Shown: positions 42,898-52,710, counted from the stretch's first letter. The stretch: DNA of 64,000 nucleotides from Sneathiella chinensis (GCF_012720115.1 NZ_VNWN01000002.1:744001-808000), one strand, 5' to 3'. Notes: generated from the sequence alone by a model not told the origin. Made by a program: numbers and translations.

Positions 42898-44121
42898 TTA
42901 AGGGGAAGGGGCGGGGGAACTCTTTCTGTCTGTCACATAAAAGACAACAAGCGATACCAGTCCCAGCCCGAAAAAGCCGGAGACAAGGGGCAGGATCGTC
43001 CCGTCATAGGTCTGGGCGATGAGCGTTCCGATAATCACCGACTGGACCGTGGAAATGGACGACACCACCGCCGAGGCGATCCCGGCAATATGCCCCATGG
43101 GTTCCATGGCCATGGCGTTGACATTGCCAAACAGGATACCGAGGCAGAAAAACAGGAACAGAAGATAGATCATCAGGCTCCAGAGAGGAGGCTGGCCCGC
43201 GGTCAGCAGGGCAACCACCAGGTACACCGCAGACAGGGCTGAAAGAGCCCATAAGGCGGTCCTGACCAGATTGCGCATGCCCAGTTTCATGACCAGTGCC
43301 GAATTGGTGAAGGATGCCCCGCCGACAGCCAGTGCAAGGGCCCCGAAATAAACCGGAAACAGGTCACCGACCCCATACTGGTCCTGAAAAATCTGTTGGG
43401 CAGTGGACAGATAGACAAGGAACGAACTGAACACAAAACCGGCCAGTATGGTAAAGCCGAAGGAGGTCCGGTTGGTAAGGATTTCGGCAATGGACAGCCT
43501 GATGCGACTGACAGAAAAATGGCTGCGCTTGGGCGCGGGCAGTGTTTCAACCTGACGCAGGGCAAACCAGAAAGAAGTGATCACCCCCAGAATGAACATG
43601 GCCCAGAAAATGGCGCGCCAGTCCAGAACCATGATCATGATCTGGCCCATGCCGGGGGCCAGCACGGGCACCAGAATGAAGACCGTCATCACAAGGGACA
43701 TGAAGCGCGCCATGGCCCGCCCCTCGAACTGGTCGCGGATAATGGCGATGGAAATCACCCGCGGGGCCGCCGCCCCCAATCCCTGCAAAAAGCGCCCCAC
43801 CAGCATGACCTCGAACGAGGTAGAGAAGATGGACAGAAGGCACCCGACCATGAAAATACCAAAGCCGACATAGATGGGGCCCTTTCGGCCCATGCTGTCC
43901 GAGATGGGGCCGAAGATAAAAAAGCCCAGCGCCAGTCCTGCGAACAGGGAAACAACGATATATTGCCGCCCGTTGGGATCGGTGATCATGAGATCGGCCT
44001 CGATGGCGGCCAGCGCCGGCAGCATGGCATCGATGGAAAGGGCGATCAGCGACGTCATCAGGGCAAAAAGGATAACCTGCTCCGTATAGGAGATCGGCTT
44101 GGAGGGACAGCGTTCAGGCAA
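42898..44121 (-). CDS. MFS multidrug efflux transporter, Bcr/CflA type
   Basis: 407 residues, twelve membrane segments. Family signature in the second and third helices: LALGFFIFGPISDSMGRKGPI, then GRFLQGLGAAAPRVISIAIIRDQF. It starts at TTG with GGAG 6 bases upstream; no ATG is available before the first helix. It probably exports drugs or metabolites with proton antiport. Divergent from the SAM methyltransferase gene. Confidence 0.9.
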   Translation of the reverse strand: MPERCPSKPISYTEQVILFALMTSLIALSIDAMLPALAAIEADLMITDPNGRQYIVVSLFAGLALGFFIFGPISDSMGRKGPIYVGFGIFMVGCLLSIFSTSFEVMLVGRFLQGLGAAAPRVISIAIIRDQFEGRAMARFMSLVMTVFILVPVLAPGMGQIMIMVLDWRAIFWAMFILGVITSFWFALRQVETLPAPKRSHFSVSRIRLSIAEILTNRTSFGFTILAGFVFSSFLVYLSTAQQIFQDQYGVGDLFPVYFGALALAVGGASFTNSALVMKLGMRNLVRTALWALSALSAVYLVVALLTAGQPPLWSLMIYLLFLFFCLGILFGNVNAMAMEPMGHIAGIASAVVSSISTVQSVIIGTLIAQTYDGTILPLVSGFFGLGLVSLVVFYVTDRKSSPAPSP

Positions 44122-44248
44122 AAGTTACTCCGCAGGTGGGATGAAAAGGGCGGGCTCGGGACGAGCATTCCGGGCGAGGGTCCGGAAACACGGCCCCATA
44201 ATGCCTGCAACAGGCGCAGCCTGTCCAGTTGTCAATCTGAACGGGAAG

Positions 44249-44261
44249 TGCAATCATTGCA
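44249..44261. promoter_or_regulatory. 13-bp palindrome between divergent genes
   Basis: TGCAAT-C-ATTGCA, perfectly symmetric, lies upstream of the methyltransferase promoter and of the MFS gene. Candidate operator; regulator unknown. Confidence 0.4.
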
Positions 44262-44284
44262 GGATCGTCATGTTAGAATGCAAA

Positions 44285-44314
44285 TTGACTTGTTTTCGCG
44301 AGCGTTGTTTTAAT
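44285..44314 (+). promoter_or_regulatory. promoter positioned for a leaderless transcript
   Basis: TTGACT (44285-44290), 18-base spacer, TTTAAT (44309-44314). The ATG at 44320 begins 5 bases after the -10, so the transcript would start at or next to the A of ATG. Confidence 0.5.
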
Positions 44315-44319
44315 AAGCC

Positions 44320-45063
44320 ATGTTTTCTGCTACCGCGCCCAGCCCCCGTTACCGGCAGCTTCTGGAATGTTACCGTTTGATGCATCGTCACGGGTATCAG
44401 CATCGCGTCGGGCAGAAGATTGTGCATGTTCCGCCCGAGGAGGCCTTCGCGGGACTGGAACTGAAACGCTTTGCCAACACGCTGAAAGCCCTGATCCGAA
44501 CCTCCGGTGCGACGCGCCTGCTGGATTATGGCAGTGGCAAGGGACAGCAATATGTGACGGAACTCCGGCAGGGGCGGGAGACGCTGGCCGACAGTCTGGC
44601 CGATTATTGGGGGATCAAGCAGATTGTCTGTCATGATCCGGGACTGACCGAGGCCCTGTTGCCGCCCCCCGAAATGTTTGATGGGGTGATCGTGAGCCGT
44701 GTTCTGGACCGCCTGCCCGAAGAGGATCTGGACTGGGTGCTGGACGCGCTGTTTCAGCGGGCGTCCGGTTTTGTGTTTTGTGAGGTGGCCGGTCATCCGT
44801 CCCGCGACTGGGTGCCAACCGGTGAGAACGCCCGCATCATCCTGCAGTCCAAGGCGTGGTGGGCCAGTCGGCTTATCCAGTACAGTATTCGTCATGGGGG
44901 CGTGCCCTACTGTCTGGCCTATTCCGAGGAAGTACCCGGCGAGGATGGCCTGCCTGTGCACAGGATCAGTTTCGTTCATAACTGTCCGGGCGTATCCCTG
45001 CCAAATTCGGAACGAAATGTACGGGTTCGCCTTCAGATTAACAGACCGGTTCCCGCCGAATAA
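44320..45063 (+). CDS. SAM-dependent methyltransferase-like protein
   Basis: 247 residues. The Rossmann SAM-binding motif I is RLLDYGSGKGQQY near residue 67; motif II-like ...QIVCHDPGL near 105 and IVSRVLDRLPEEDLDWVL near 125 follow. A C-terminal region ends PVHRISFVHNCPG. There is no ribosome site; the promoter placement suggests a leaderless mRNA. Substrate unknown. It is followed after 41 bases by an MFS gene. Confidence 0.8.
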   Translation: MFSATAPSPRYRQLLECYRLMHRHGYQHRVGQKIVHVPPEEAFAGLELKRFANTLKALIRTSGATRLLDYGSGKGQQYVTELRQGRETLADSLADYWGIKQIVCHDPGLTEALLPPPEMFDGVIVSRVLDRLPEEDLDWVLDALFQRASGFVFCEVAGHPSRDWVPTGENARIILQSKAWWASRLIQYSIRHGGVPYCLAYSEEVPGEDGLPVHRISFVHNCPGVSLPNSERNVRVRLQINRPVPAE

Positions 45064-45104
45064 CAAACCCCGGAAAAACAGACAGGATCGAGAGGAACAA
45101 AACC

Positions 45105-46481
45105 ATGCAAATGACACCGGACCGTCCCCTGTCTTCCTTTGACAGAAAACTCGCCTCCTTCCCGTTCTATTATGGCTGGGTCGTGGTGGCCATTGTGTTT
45201 GTCACCATGGGGGTCGGGGTCAATGTCAGGACGTCTTTTTCCCTGTTGTATCCGTCTATTCTGGATGAATTCGGATGGGATCGGGGCACCACGGCAGCGG
45301 TGTTCACCATCGGCTTTATCGGGGGCGGCCTGTTTTCGCCGCTGATCGGCCGGTTCATGGATGTATCCTCGCCCCGCTACCTCTTGTCCCTGTCCGCGCT
45401 GGCCGTCAGTTGTGGGTTGATCCTGTCGACCTATTCAACAGAACCCTGGCATCTCTATCTCAGCCTTGGGGTCATGATGATCGGGATGGGGGTTGTCATG
45501 ACCTATGTGGGGCATGCCATGTTCCTGCCCAACTGGTTTCAACGGAAGCGGGGTCTTGCGGTCGGGCTGGCCTTTTCCGGTGTCGGTTTCGGATCGATTG
45601 TCCTGATGCCCTTGCTGCAGGAAACCATTCTGGAACAGGGCTGGCGGCAGGCCTGCTGGGGAATGGCGGTGCTTTTGTTGGTGGTGGTTCTGCCGCTGAA
45701 TTTTTTCCTGCAACGCAAACACCCGGCGGAAATCGGGTTGATGCCGGATGGGGATCCCCGGCCGACGCTTTCGGAACAGGGCGAGGAGGCCTCCCCCCTT
45801 CAGGATTACACGATTGTTGACAGGAACTGGGCGGCAACGGACTGGTCCCTGTCCCGTGCCATGCGGACAGGGGCGTTCTGGTGGCTGTGCCTGACCTGTT
45901 GTACGGGATTGTATGTGTGGTACGCGGTTCAGGTGCACCAGACCCGGTATCTTGTTGAAATCGGGATATCCCCGATTGAGGCTTCCTTTGCGCTGGGGCT
46001 TGTCGGCTTCGCCGGCGTTGTCGGGCAGGTTTTTCTGGGGCATTTGTCCGATGCACTGGGGCGGGAATGGATCTGGACCATTGCCTCTGGCGGGTTCGCC
46101 CTGTGTTATTTCTTCCTGTTGCTGATGGAATATCAAGCCAGTCCGTTCTTCCTGTATGGAATGGTCCTGACACAAGGGGTTCTCGGCTATGCCCTTGCAT
46201 CGGTATTCGGCTCCATGCCAGCGGACCTGTTTCAGGGGCGCAGCTATGGTACCATATTGGGGGTTGTCAGTCTGATCGCCTTGATGGGGGGCGGTGCAGG
46301 CCCCTGGGTGACCGGTTTACTGTATGATCTTACCGGAAATTACAGGGCCGGGTTTGGTGTGGCGCTGGTCATGTGCGGAATATCCATCTTGGGGGTCTGG
46401 GTGACGGCCCCCCGAAAAAAGCGTCTGGTTGCCGGACAGGCCCGAAAACGGGCCGCGGCGGCAGCGGCAGTCTCCCCATAA
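45105..46481 (+). CDS. MFS transporter, oxalate/formate or monocarboxylate type
   Basis: 458 residues with twelve membrane segments. The first helices read WVVVAIVFVTMGVGVNVRTSF, then GGGLFSPLIGRFMDVSSPRYLL. MFLPNWFQRKRGLAVGLAFSG is typical of the OFA/MCT group that carries small organic acids. The long central loop (about residues 200-240) is hydrophilic. It precedes an SDR gene by 22 bases on the same strand, so uptake may be coupled to oxidation of the substrate. Confidence 0.9.
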   Translation: MQMTPDRPLSSFDRKLASFPFYYGWVVVAIVFVTMGVGVNVRTSFSLLYPSILDEFGWDRGTTAAVFTIGFIGGGLFSPLIGRFMDVSSPRYLLSLSALAVSCGLILSTYSTEPWHLYLSLGVMMIGMGVVMTYVGHAMFLPNWFQRKRGLAVGLAFSGVGFGSIVLMPLLQETILEQGWRQACWGMAVLLLVVVLPLNFFLQRKHPAEIGLMPDGDPRPTLSEQGEEASPLQDYTIVDRNWAATDWSLSRAMRTGAFWWLCLTCCTGLYVWYAVQVHQTRYLVEIGISPIEASFALGLVGFAGVVGQVFLGHLSDALGREWIWTIASGGFALCYFFLLLMEYQASPFFLYGMVLTQGVLGYALASVFGSMPADLFQGRSYGTILGVVSLIALMGGGAGPWVTGLLYDLTGNYRAGFGVALVMCGISILGVWVTAPRKKRLVAGQARKRAAAAAAVSP

Positions 46482-46502
46482 CGTGAACAGGAAAGAAGAA
46501 AA

Positions 46503-47252
46503 ATGAACAAGATTGCAGTGGTAACGGGGGCAGGTGCCGGTATTGGTCGGTCCGTAACGGCGGCGTTGCTGAAGGCGGGGTACAATGTGGTTCTGGCCGG
46601 ACGGACAGAAGCGCGGCTAGCGGAAACCGTGCGTCTGTCGGGTGCCAAACCGGAGCAGGCCCTTGTGGTGCCAACGGATGTGAGCGATGCGGCCTCTGTC
46701 GCCCGGTTGTTTGACAAGGTTGAGGACGTTTTCGGTCGTGTGGACCTGTTGTTCAACAATGCCGGGATCGGGGCGCCGCCGGTTCTGGTGGATGAATTGC
46801 CGATTGACGCATGGGACGCTGTTGTGGGCACCAATCTCAATGGGGCTTTTTATTGTGCGCGGGCGGCATTTGGCCTGATGCGGCGGCAAAATCCGCAAGG
46901 GGGACGGATCATCAATAACGGGTCCATTTCCGCCCAGGTGCCCCGTCCGTTCAGCGCCCCGTATACGGCCACAAAACATGCCATCACGGGGCTGACAAAA
47001 AGCCTGTCACTGGATGGGCGGCCTTACGGGATTGCCTGTGGGCAGATTGATATTGGCAATGCCGGGACGGACATGACCCAAGTCATGCAGGAAGGGGTCC
47101 CGCAGGCGGACCTTCAGGTTCGGCCGGAACCGGTGATGGATGTTGAGAATGTGGCCTCAGCCGTTATCTACATGGACAGTCTTCCCCTTGAGGCCAATGT
47201 CCAGTTCATGACCGTCATGGCGACCACCATGCCCTTTATCGGGCGGGGGTAG
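46503..47252 (+). CDS. short-chain dehydrogenase/reductase
   Basis: 249 residues, classical [14 protein letters not shown] (residues 8-18), NNAGIGAPP, catalytic Ser in [13 protein letters not shown], and YTATKHA with the Tyr-x-x-x-Lys pair. All four catalytic positions are intact. It oxidises or reduces a carbonyl/alcohol with NAD(P). GGAAAGAAG precedes the ATG. Its 3' end overlaps the end of the convergent hydrolase gene by 17 bases. It may act with the MFS gene upstream; substrate unknown. Confidence 0.92.
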   Translation: MNKIAVVTGAGAGIGRSVTAALLKAGYNVVLAGRTEARLAETVRLSGAKPEQALVVPTDVSDAASVARLFDKVEDVFGRVDLLFNNAGIGAPPVLVDELPIDAWDAVVGTNLNGAFYCARAAFGLMRRQNPQGGRIINNGSISAQVPRPFSAPYTATKHAITGLTKSLSLDGRPYGIACGQIDIGNAGTDMTQVMQEGVPQADLQVRPEPVMDVENVASAVIYMDSLPLEANVQFMTVMATTMPFIGRG

Positions 47253-48096
47253 TATCCGGCTGGGGGAAGCCTTGCCGGATCGGAGGTGCCCGGTGACCAG
47301 CAGGCCGCGAGAGGGCGTCGCGGATCATGCCCGCGACGGCATCCGGCGGTATGGTGTTGTGCCCGGTATCGGGCAGCGGGAAATATCCGGCCGGACGGGG
47401 GGCCTGTTCGGACAGGCTTCGGCCATGGCGTTCCGGGATAACGCGGTCTTCGGTTCCGTGAATGATCAGGGTGGGGAGCTCAAGGGCCGCAAATTTTTCC
47501 GCATTGTTGAACTGGTCCCGGATCAGGGTGCGAACCGGGAAAAACCAGTAGCGGTCCGCCGCAACATCGACCAGCGATGTAAAGGGGGCCAGCAGCACCA
47601 GAAGGCCTGCGGGTTCGCGGCGGGCCATTTCGGTGGCGATGCCGCTGCCAAGGGATTCCCCCAGAAGAATGACATGGTGCGGGCTTTTGACCTGCGGGCG
47701 TAACCAGTCGATGGCAGCCTGCGCATCCCTGTAAAGCCCGTCTTCTGTGGGCGATCCTTCCGCGCCGCCATATCCCCGGTATTCAGCCAGAAGAACACCG
47801 AACCCTTGACGGACAAGGGGGTATGCCCGGGGGATGCGGTCTGATGCCTTTCCTGCATTTCCGTGGAAATAGACGATGGTGGGTTGATCCCCCGTTGGCG
47901 GGGCGTACCAGCCAAACAGGGACAGACCGTCGGATGTCTGATAGGCGACTTTTTGGAAGACCCCGATTTCGGTGATGCCGGGGTCAAGGGGCGGGCCGGG
48001 GAAATAAATCAGGTTCCGTTGAAACGTGGCGGCAAGCAGCAGCAGAACCGCATAGAGCGCCGCCAGAAGGATGCAAAACCGAAGAAGGGTCGGGAT
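47236..48096 (-). CDS. alpha/beta hydrolase (Bem46/YfhR-like) without a canonical start codon
   Basis: About 286 residues. An N-terminal membrane anchor ([15 protein letters not shown]) precedes the hydrolase domain. Oxyanion motif IVYFHGNAG, nucleophile GESLGSG, acid GTEDRVIP, and His in DTGHNTI complete the triad. No ATG, GTG or TTG lies in frame near the anchor. The nearest candidates are ATC at 48096, six bases after GAGG formed at the tetR stop, and CTG at 48108 within the tetR stop (CTGA). An in-frame ATG far upstream lies inside tetR. The gene is therefore probably translated by coupling to tetR from a rare start. Substrate unknown. Confidence 0.75.
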   Translation of the reverse strand: MPTLLRFCILLAALYAVLLLLAATFQRNLIYFPGPPLDPGITEIGVFQKVAYQTSDGLSLFGWYAPPTGDQPTIVYFHGNAGKASDRIPRAYPLVRQGFGVLLAEYRGYGGAEGSPTEDGLYRDAQAAIDWLRPQVKSPHHVILLGESLGSGIATEMARREPAGLLVLLAPFTSLVDVAADRYWFFPVRTLIRDQFNNAEKFAALELPTLIIHGTEDRVIPERHGRSLSEQAPRPAGYFPLPDTGHNTIPPDAVAGMIRDALSRPAGHRAPPIRQGFPQPDTTPAR

Positions 48097-48104
48097 GGCA
48101 GGCC

Positions 48105-48737
48105 TCAGTCTTTCAGGTAAAGGCTTAAATACGCAATGATCAGTTTCTCGGCTTCTTCCACCAGCGTGTTGACGCTTTCCTCGTCCCGCTCTGCCTGTAC
48201 GCGCAGGATGATTGTGGTTGCGGTGATAACGATCATGCGGGCCACTGTTTGGGCTTTTTCCGGGCTGAGGCCATTGTCCGAAAACGCCGGGTAGGACGCG
48301 AAGAAAAGGGTCATCCGGTCCTCGGACCGGCGGTGAATCTGGATCCATTCCTCCACATGGGCCAGTGCCATATCCAGCCGGTAAAGGGTGTCGGACTGCC
48401 GCATGGATTCCGCATAGGCCCGAAGGACCCGCTGTACAACCAGTTTCCAGGGAAGGGTTGTGCTGATCATGTCGAACACCTGTTCCAGCAAGGCGTCCTC
48501 ACGATCGATCAGCCGTTCCCCCAGTTCCAGAAGAACCGCATCCCGGTCATTGAAGTATTGGTAGATTGACCCGACAGGGATACCAGCGGTTTTCGCGATC
48601 TTGCTGGTTGAAATGTCGGGGATGGGCATTTCCGAAATCAATTTTTCCGTCGTTTCCAGAATGAGCTCCACCCTCTCGCGGGAGCGATTTTGCAGCGGCT
48701 TTTTCCGGGAGACGGTTTTTTTTCTAATTATATTCAT
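48105..48737 (-). CDS. TetR family transcriptional regulator
   Basis: 210 residues. The helix-turn-helix is at residues about 42-62 (KIAKTAGIPVGSIYQYFNDR). A basic N-terminal arm RKKTVSRKKPLQNRSRERV precedes it. The ligand domain is helical and not assignable. The alpha/beta hydrolase gene follows with overlapping signals, so it likely shares the transcript. GTGA/TCAC repeats lie upstream of this gene. Confidence 0.9.
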   Translation of the reverse strand: MNIIRKKTVSRKKPLQNRSRERVELILETTEKLISEMPIPDISTSKIAKTAGIPVGSIYQYFNDRDAVLLELGERLIDREDALLEQVFDMISTTLPWKLVVQRVLRAYAESMRQSDTLYRLDMALAHVEEWIQIHRRSEDRMTLFFASYPAFSDNGLSPEKAQTVARMIVITATTIILRVQAERDEESVNTLVEEAEKLIIAYLSLYLKD

Positions 48738-48769
48738 AAGAAAAATATGTAGTATCTCTAGCGTTGGTT

Positions 48770-48799
48770 GTGAAAAATTATCACATTATCACTTGGTGA
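48770..48799. promoter_or_regulatory. candidate operator with GTGA/TCAC half-sites
   Basis: GTGA (48770-48773) and TCAC (48781-48784) flank AAAATTA; a second pair TCAC-TTG-GTGA (48789-48799) follows. The two pairs lie between the divergent tetR and beta-helix genes. Confidence 0.35.
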
Positions 48800-48896
48800 A
48801 ATTTCAATTGCCGCTGATTTTGGGACAAAAATGGCTGAATTACAATAGTTTTGGTGTAACATTTTTGTAAATCTAATGTTGGGGGGAGGGGTTTAT

Positions 48897-50180
48897 ATGA
48901 AAATTCAGAAAAGTATGAAAATAATTCTCGTCATGCTGGTTTCTTTTACATTTGGGGTATCGAATGTAGGGGCCGCGAGCGATTTTTTCATATCTCCCGG
49001 TGCGGACGCACAGGAGCGGCTACAGGAAGCCCTGATCATGGCTGAGCCGGGCCAGACCATTGAACTGGCCAGCGGGATTTTCAGACTGACGGACGGATTG
49101 TCGCTGGATGTGGAGAATGTCACGGTGATCGGGCAGGGAATGGATAGCACGATCCTGTCGTTCAAGGGCCAGCAGGGCGGCTCGGAAGGCCTTCTGGTCA
49201 CGTCCGATCAGGTTGTCCTGAAGGATTTTGCCGTTGAGGATACCAAGGGCGATGCCATCAAGGCGAAGGGGGTGGATGGCATTGCCATGATCCGGCTTCG
49301 GACAGAATGGACTGACGGTCCCAAGCCAACCAACGGGGCCTATGGCCTCTATCCTGTGCAATCCACCAATGTGCTGATCGACGGGGCCGTTGCCATTGGG
49401 GCGTCCGACGCAGGCATTTATGTGGGACAGAGCGACCGGATCATTGTCCGCAACAGCCGGGCGGAGTTCAATGTGGCCGGGCTGGAAATCGAGAACAGCT
49501 ATAACGCCGATGTTTATGACAATATTGTCACCAGAAACACAGGCGGGCTTCTTGTTTTTGACCTGCCCAACCTGCCGCAGCAGGGCGGGCATAATGTCCG
49601 GTTCTTCCGCAACAAGTCCTTCCGCAATGACACCGACAATTTCGCGCCGGAAGGCAATATCGTCGGGATCGTGCCGCGGGGAACAGGCATGATCATCATG
49701 GCCAACGAAAATGTGGAGGTCTTCGAGAACGAGTTCTACGAGAATGACACCATGAATATTGTGGTCGCCAGCTATGTGGATGATTTTGAGGATGATACCT
49801 ATAAGCCGACGCCGAAGAAAATCCACATCCATCACAACCGGTTTGGCCCCTCGGGAACCAACCCGGATACGGGTGAGTTTGGCACCATCATCCGTGATAC
49901 GGTCGGAACCCCGGTCCCGGATATTGTCTGGGATGGGGTGTTGCCCCTGCTGCAATACATTTTCTTCGGACAGGATGAGGAGGACAGTCTGGCAATCCAT
50001 GACAATGAACATACCGGTGGGTCCCGCCCGTTCGCGAATGCGGACCTGATCATGCATGTGCTGGCCCCCATATTCCATTCGGCGGATTTCGACATGTCTG
50101 CCTATGCGAAATCCTATCCTTCCCTTCCCGAGGTCAAGGTTGAGATCCGGGGACGTTCCGCCGATGAACTCGTCAATTGA
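48897..50180 (+). CDS. secreted parallel beta-helix protein (partner of SO_2930-type cytochrome)
   Basis: 427 residues with a signal peptide (residues 1-27, ending GVSNVGA-AS). The body is right-handed parallel beta-helix with repeats such as NVTVIGQGMDSTILSF, NVLIDGAVAIGASDAGIYVG and GLEIENSYNADVYDNIV. This family is known to occur next to a diheme cytochrome of the SO_2930/HNE_0200 type, and that gene follows 26 bases later. Beta-helix proteins often bind or cleave polysaccharides, but no catalytic residues are evident. The ATG follows GGAGGGG. Role: probably a periplasmic enzyme or scaffold with its cytochrome. Confidence 0.87.
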   Translation: MKIQKSMKIILVMLVSFTFGVSNVGAASDFFISPGADAQERLQEALIMAEPGQTIELASGIFRLTDGLSLDVENVTVIGQGMDSTILSFKGQQGGSEGLLVTSDQVVLKDFAVEDTKGDAIKAKGVDGIAMIRLRTEWTDGPKPTNGAYGLYPVQSTNVLIDGAVAIGASDAGIYVGQSDRIIVRNSRAEFNVAGLEIENSYNADVYDNIVTRNTGGLLVFDLPNLPQQGGHNVRFFRNKSFRNDTDNFAPEGNIVGIVPRGTGMIIMANENVEVFENEFYENDTMNIVVASYVDDFEDDTYKPTPKKIHIHHNRFGPSGTNPDTGEFGTIIRDTVGTPVPDIVWDGVLPLLQYIFFGQDEEDSLAIHDNEHTGGSRPFANADLIMHVLAPIFHSADFDMSAYAKSYPSLPEVKVEIRGRSADELVN

Positions 50181-50205
50181 GGTTCGGGGCGCAGGAGCCT
50201 GCGGA

Positions 50206-51288
50206 ATGAAAATCACTTGCCGGGGGATTGTCTGTCTGCTGCTGGCGATCATGGTGGCGGCTGTCTCTCCGGTCATGGCGGAAGGGGTGAACGATGAATT
50301 GTTGAGGGCGTCAAAGCCTGCGAAAACGCTGTCTGAATACCGGTTGTTCACCAATGCCCCCCTGCAGGAGCCGAACCGCCGTGTGGTTCCCTATGATCTG
50401 AACAATCCTTTGTTTACTGATTATTCCCTGAAATACCGGTTCGTCTATGTACCGGAGGGGGCCTCTCCCGCCCCCTATGAGGAGCGGGAAGCCCTTCGTT
50501 TTCCGGTTGGATCGGTTCTGGTGAAAACATTCGCCTATCCCCGTGACTTCCGGGAGCCGGACCGCCATATCCGCCTGATTGAAACCCGCTTGCTCATTCA
50601 CAAAAAAGGGGGCTGGAAAGCCTATCCCTATGTCTGGGACGCAGAGGGGAGGGAGGCTGTCCTGAAGGTTGCAGGCAAGCGGGTCGATGTGGATGTTGTC
50701 TGGCAGGATGGCAAGGCGGATCGTATTTCCTATGCGGTACCCAACATGAACCAATGCAAGGGTTGCCATGTGGGCGCGGATAAAGCCATTCGCCCGATTG
50801 GGCCGAAAGTCAGGAATTTGAACCGGCCTTCCCCGGCGCGCGACGGACCTCCTGTCAATCAGCTTCGGTATTTGCGGCAGATTGGCTATCTTGGGGGCGG
50901 GCCGCAAAAGCCGGAGGATAGCCCCCGGGTTCCCGAGCCGTTTAACAGCGCGGACGGAACCCTGTTTGAAAGGGCGCGGTCTTATCTGGATGGCAATTGT
51001 GCCCATTGCCATGCACCGGGTAAGCCCGCAGATACCAGCGGCCTGTATCTTGATTATCTGGAGGAACGGGCCGTGCATTGGGGCGTCAACAAGACACCGG
51101 TTGCGGCGGGCCGCGGGTCGGGCGGGCTTGCTGTCAATATTCGGCCGGGACAGCCGGAAAAGTCGATCCTTCTCTATCGTATGAACAGCGAGGACCCCGG
51201 GGTCATGATGCCGGAACTGGGCCGTTCCCTGATCCACAGGGAAGGGGTGGACCTGATCCGCGCCTTTATTAAATCGCTGGAAGAATAG
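50206..51288 (+). CDS. SO_2930-type diheme cytochrome c
   Basis: 360 residues with a Sec signal peptide ending SPVMA. Two heme-binding motifs: CKGCH (residues 184-188) and CAHCH (265-269). The conserved lead-in YRLFTNAPLQEPNRRVVPYDLNNPLFTDYSLK is typical of this family. The C-terminal half is cytochrome-c-like with a possible Met ligand in DPGVMMPELG. AGGAG precedes the ATG by 9 bases. It should carry electrons in the periplasm, probably to or from a reaction involving the beta-helix partner. Confidence 0.9.
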   Translation: MKITCRGIVCLLLAIMVAAVSPVMAEGVNDELLRASKPAKTLSEYRLFTNAPLQEPNRRVVPYDLNNPLFTDYSLKYRFVYVPEGASPAPYEEREALRFPVGSVLVKTFAYPRDFREPDRHIRLIETRLLIHKKGGWKAYPYVWDAEGREAVLKVAGKRVDVDVVWQDGKADRISYAVPNMNQCKGCHVGADKAIRPIGPKVRNLNRPSPARDGPPVNQLRYLRQIGYLGGGPQKPEDSPRVPEPFNSADGTLFERARSYLDGNCAHCHAPGKPADTSGLYLDYLEERAVHWGVNKTPVAAGRGSGGLAVNIRPGQPEKSILLYRMNSEDPGVMMPELGRSLIHREGVDLIRAFIKSLEE

Positions 51289-51492
51289 CGGCGAAAAACA
51301 GAACCTCTGGTGAGAATATTTTGTATGTACACATATAAAACTTGAGAAAAATAGAATATAGAGGCATGATTTCAGGTAGGGTGCGGGTGAAACTCAAGAA
51401 CTCGGGTTCCGGTGAAAAATAAATAGCTGAGAAAAATTGCCGGTTTCCCGTACAAAAGGACATGTTTTTTCAAGCCGACGGGAGACAGATGA

Positions 51493-52710
51493 ATGCTGAA
51501 TAGAAGAGGTTTGCTGGCCATTATCCTTGGGGGGATCGCTTGTTTCTCTCCTGCCGGGGCAGAGACGGCCCGGGCGGCGGATGACGTTATCAAGATTGGT
51601 GAAATCAACAGTTACACGCGTTTGCCCGCCTTTACCGAGCCGTACCGGAAAGGGTGGCAACTGGCCGTAGAGCAGATCAACAACTCCGGGGGTGTTCTCG
51701 GCAAAAAGCTGGAAGTGATTGCCCGGGATGACGGCGGAAAGCCGGGGAATGCGGTCAAGATCGCCGAAGAATTGATCACCAATGAACAGGTGGTTCTTCT
51801 GGCCGGGACCTTTTTCTCCCATATCGGGCTGGCAATCACCGATTTTGCCAAGCAGAACAAGGTTCTCTTTATCGCTTCGGAACCGCTTAGCGATGCGATG
51901 GTCTGGTCAAAGGGCAACAAATATACCTTCCGCCTGCGTCCTTCCACCTATATGCAATCCGCCATGCTGGCGCGGGAAGCGGCCAAGATGCCCATCGTGA
52001 AATGGGCGACAATCGCGCCCAACTATGCCTACGGGAAGGATGCGGTGAACGCCTTCAAGACGGTTCTGAAGGAATTGAAGCCGGACGTGGAGTTTATCGA
52101 GGAACAATGGCCAGCCCTGTTCAAGATCGACGCCGGGGCCACGGTTCGGGCGCTGGAAGCGGCCAAACCTGAAGGCATTTTCAATGTGACATTTGGCGGC
52201 GATCTGGCCAAGTTCGTGCGCGAGGGGTCCATCCGGGGCTTGTTCGACGGGCGTTCGGTGGTCAGCCTGCTGACAGGAGAGCCGGAATATCTTGATCCGT
52301 TGAAGGCGGAAGCGCCGGAAGGGTGGATCGTGACCGGCTATCCCCGTGACTTCATCAAGGAAAAGATGCACGTTGAATATGTGAAGGCTTATCAGGACAT
52401 GTTTGGCGAACTGCCGCAGACCGGGTCTCTGGTCGGGTATAATACGATCCTGACAATTGCCGAGGTGATCCGCAAGGCCGGTAGCACGGACACGGAAAAA
52501 ATGGTTGCTGCCATGAAAAACCTGTCCTTTGACAGCCCGTCAGGCGAGGTTGTTTACCGGGCCTCTGACCACCAGTCCACAATGGGCGCATGGGTCGGTA
52601 AAACCACCGTTCGCGACGGTCAGGGGATCATGGTTGACTGGTTCTATGCTGACGGGGCGGATTATCTGCCCGGTGATGAGGCCGTCAAGGCAATGCGTCC
52701 CGCTGACTGA
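51493..52710 (+). CDS. branched-chain amino-acid-type ABC transporter substrate-binding protein
   Basis: 405 residues. A signal peptide (residues 1-29, with NRRG near the start and ending ARA-AD) precedes a type I periplasmic binding fold: IKIGEINSYTRLPAF, GWQLAVEQINNSGGVLGKKLEV, then NYAYGKDAVNAFK. It belongs to the LivJ/amide-binding group. The real ligand may be an amino acid, an amide, urea or an aromatic acid. GGGAGACAG lies before the ATG. First gene of the transport operon. Confidence 0.9.
   Translation: MLNRRGLLAIILGGIACFSPAGAETARAADDVIKIGEINSYTRLPAFTEPYRKGWQLAVEQINNSGGVLGKKLEVIARDDGGKPGNAVKIAEELITNEQVVLLAGTFFSHIGLAITDFAKQNKVLFIASEPLSDAMVWSKGNKYTFRLRPSTYMQSAMLAREAAKMPIVKWATIAPNYAYGKDAVNAFKTVLKELKPDVEFIEEQWPALFKIDAGATVRALEAAKPEGIFNVTFGGDLAKFVREGSIRGLFDGRSVVSLLTGEPEYLDPLKAEAPEGWIVTGYPRDFIKEKMHVEYVKAYQDMFGELPQTGSLVGYNTILTIAEVIRKAGSTDTEKMVAAMKNLSFDSPSGEVVYRASDHQSTMGAWVGKTTVRDGQGIMVDWFYADGADYLPGDEAVKAMRPAD

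Noticed and set aside
48348-48348. ATG at 48348 as the start of the alpha/beta hydrolase
   Set aside because: It would translate 84 residues of antifamily sequence within the tetR gene in another frame, rich in Pro, Arg and His and without a ribosome site.
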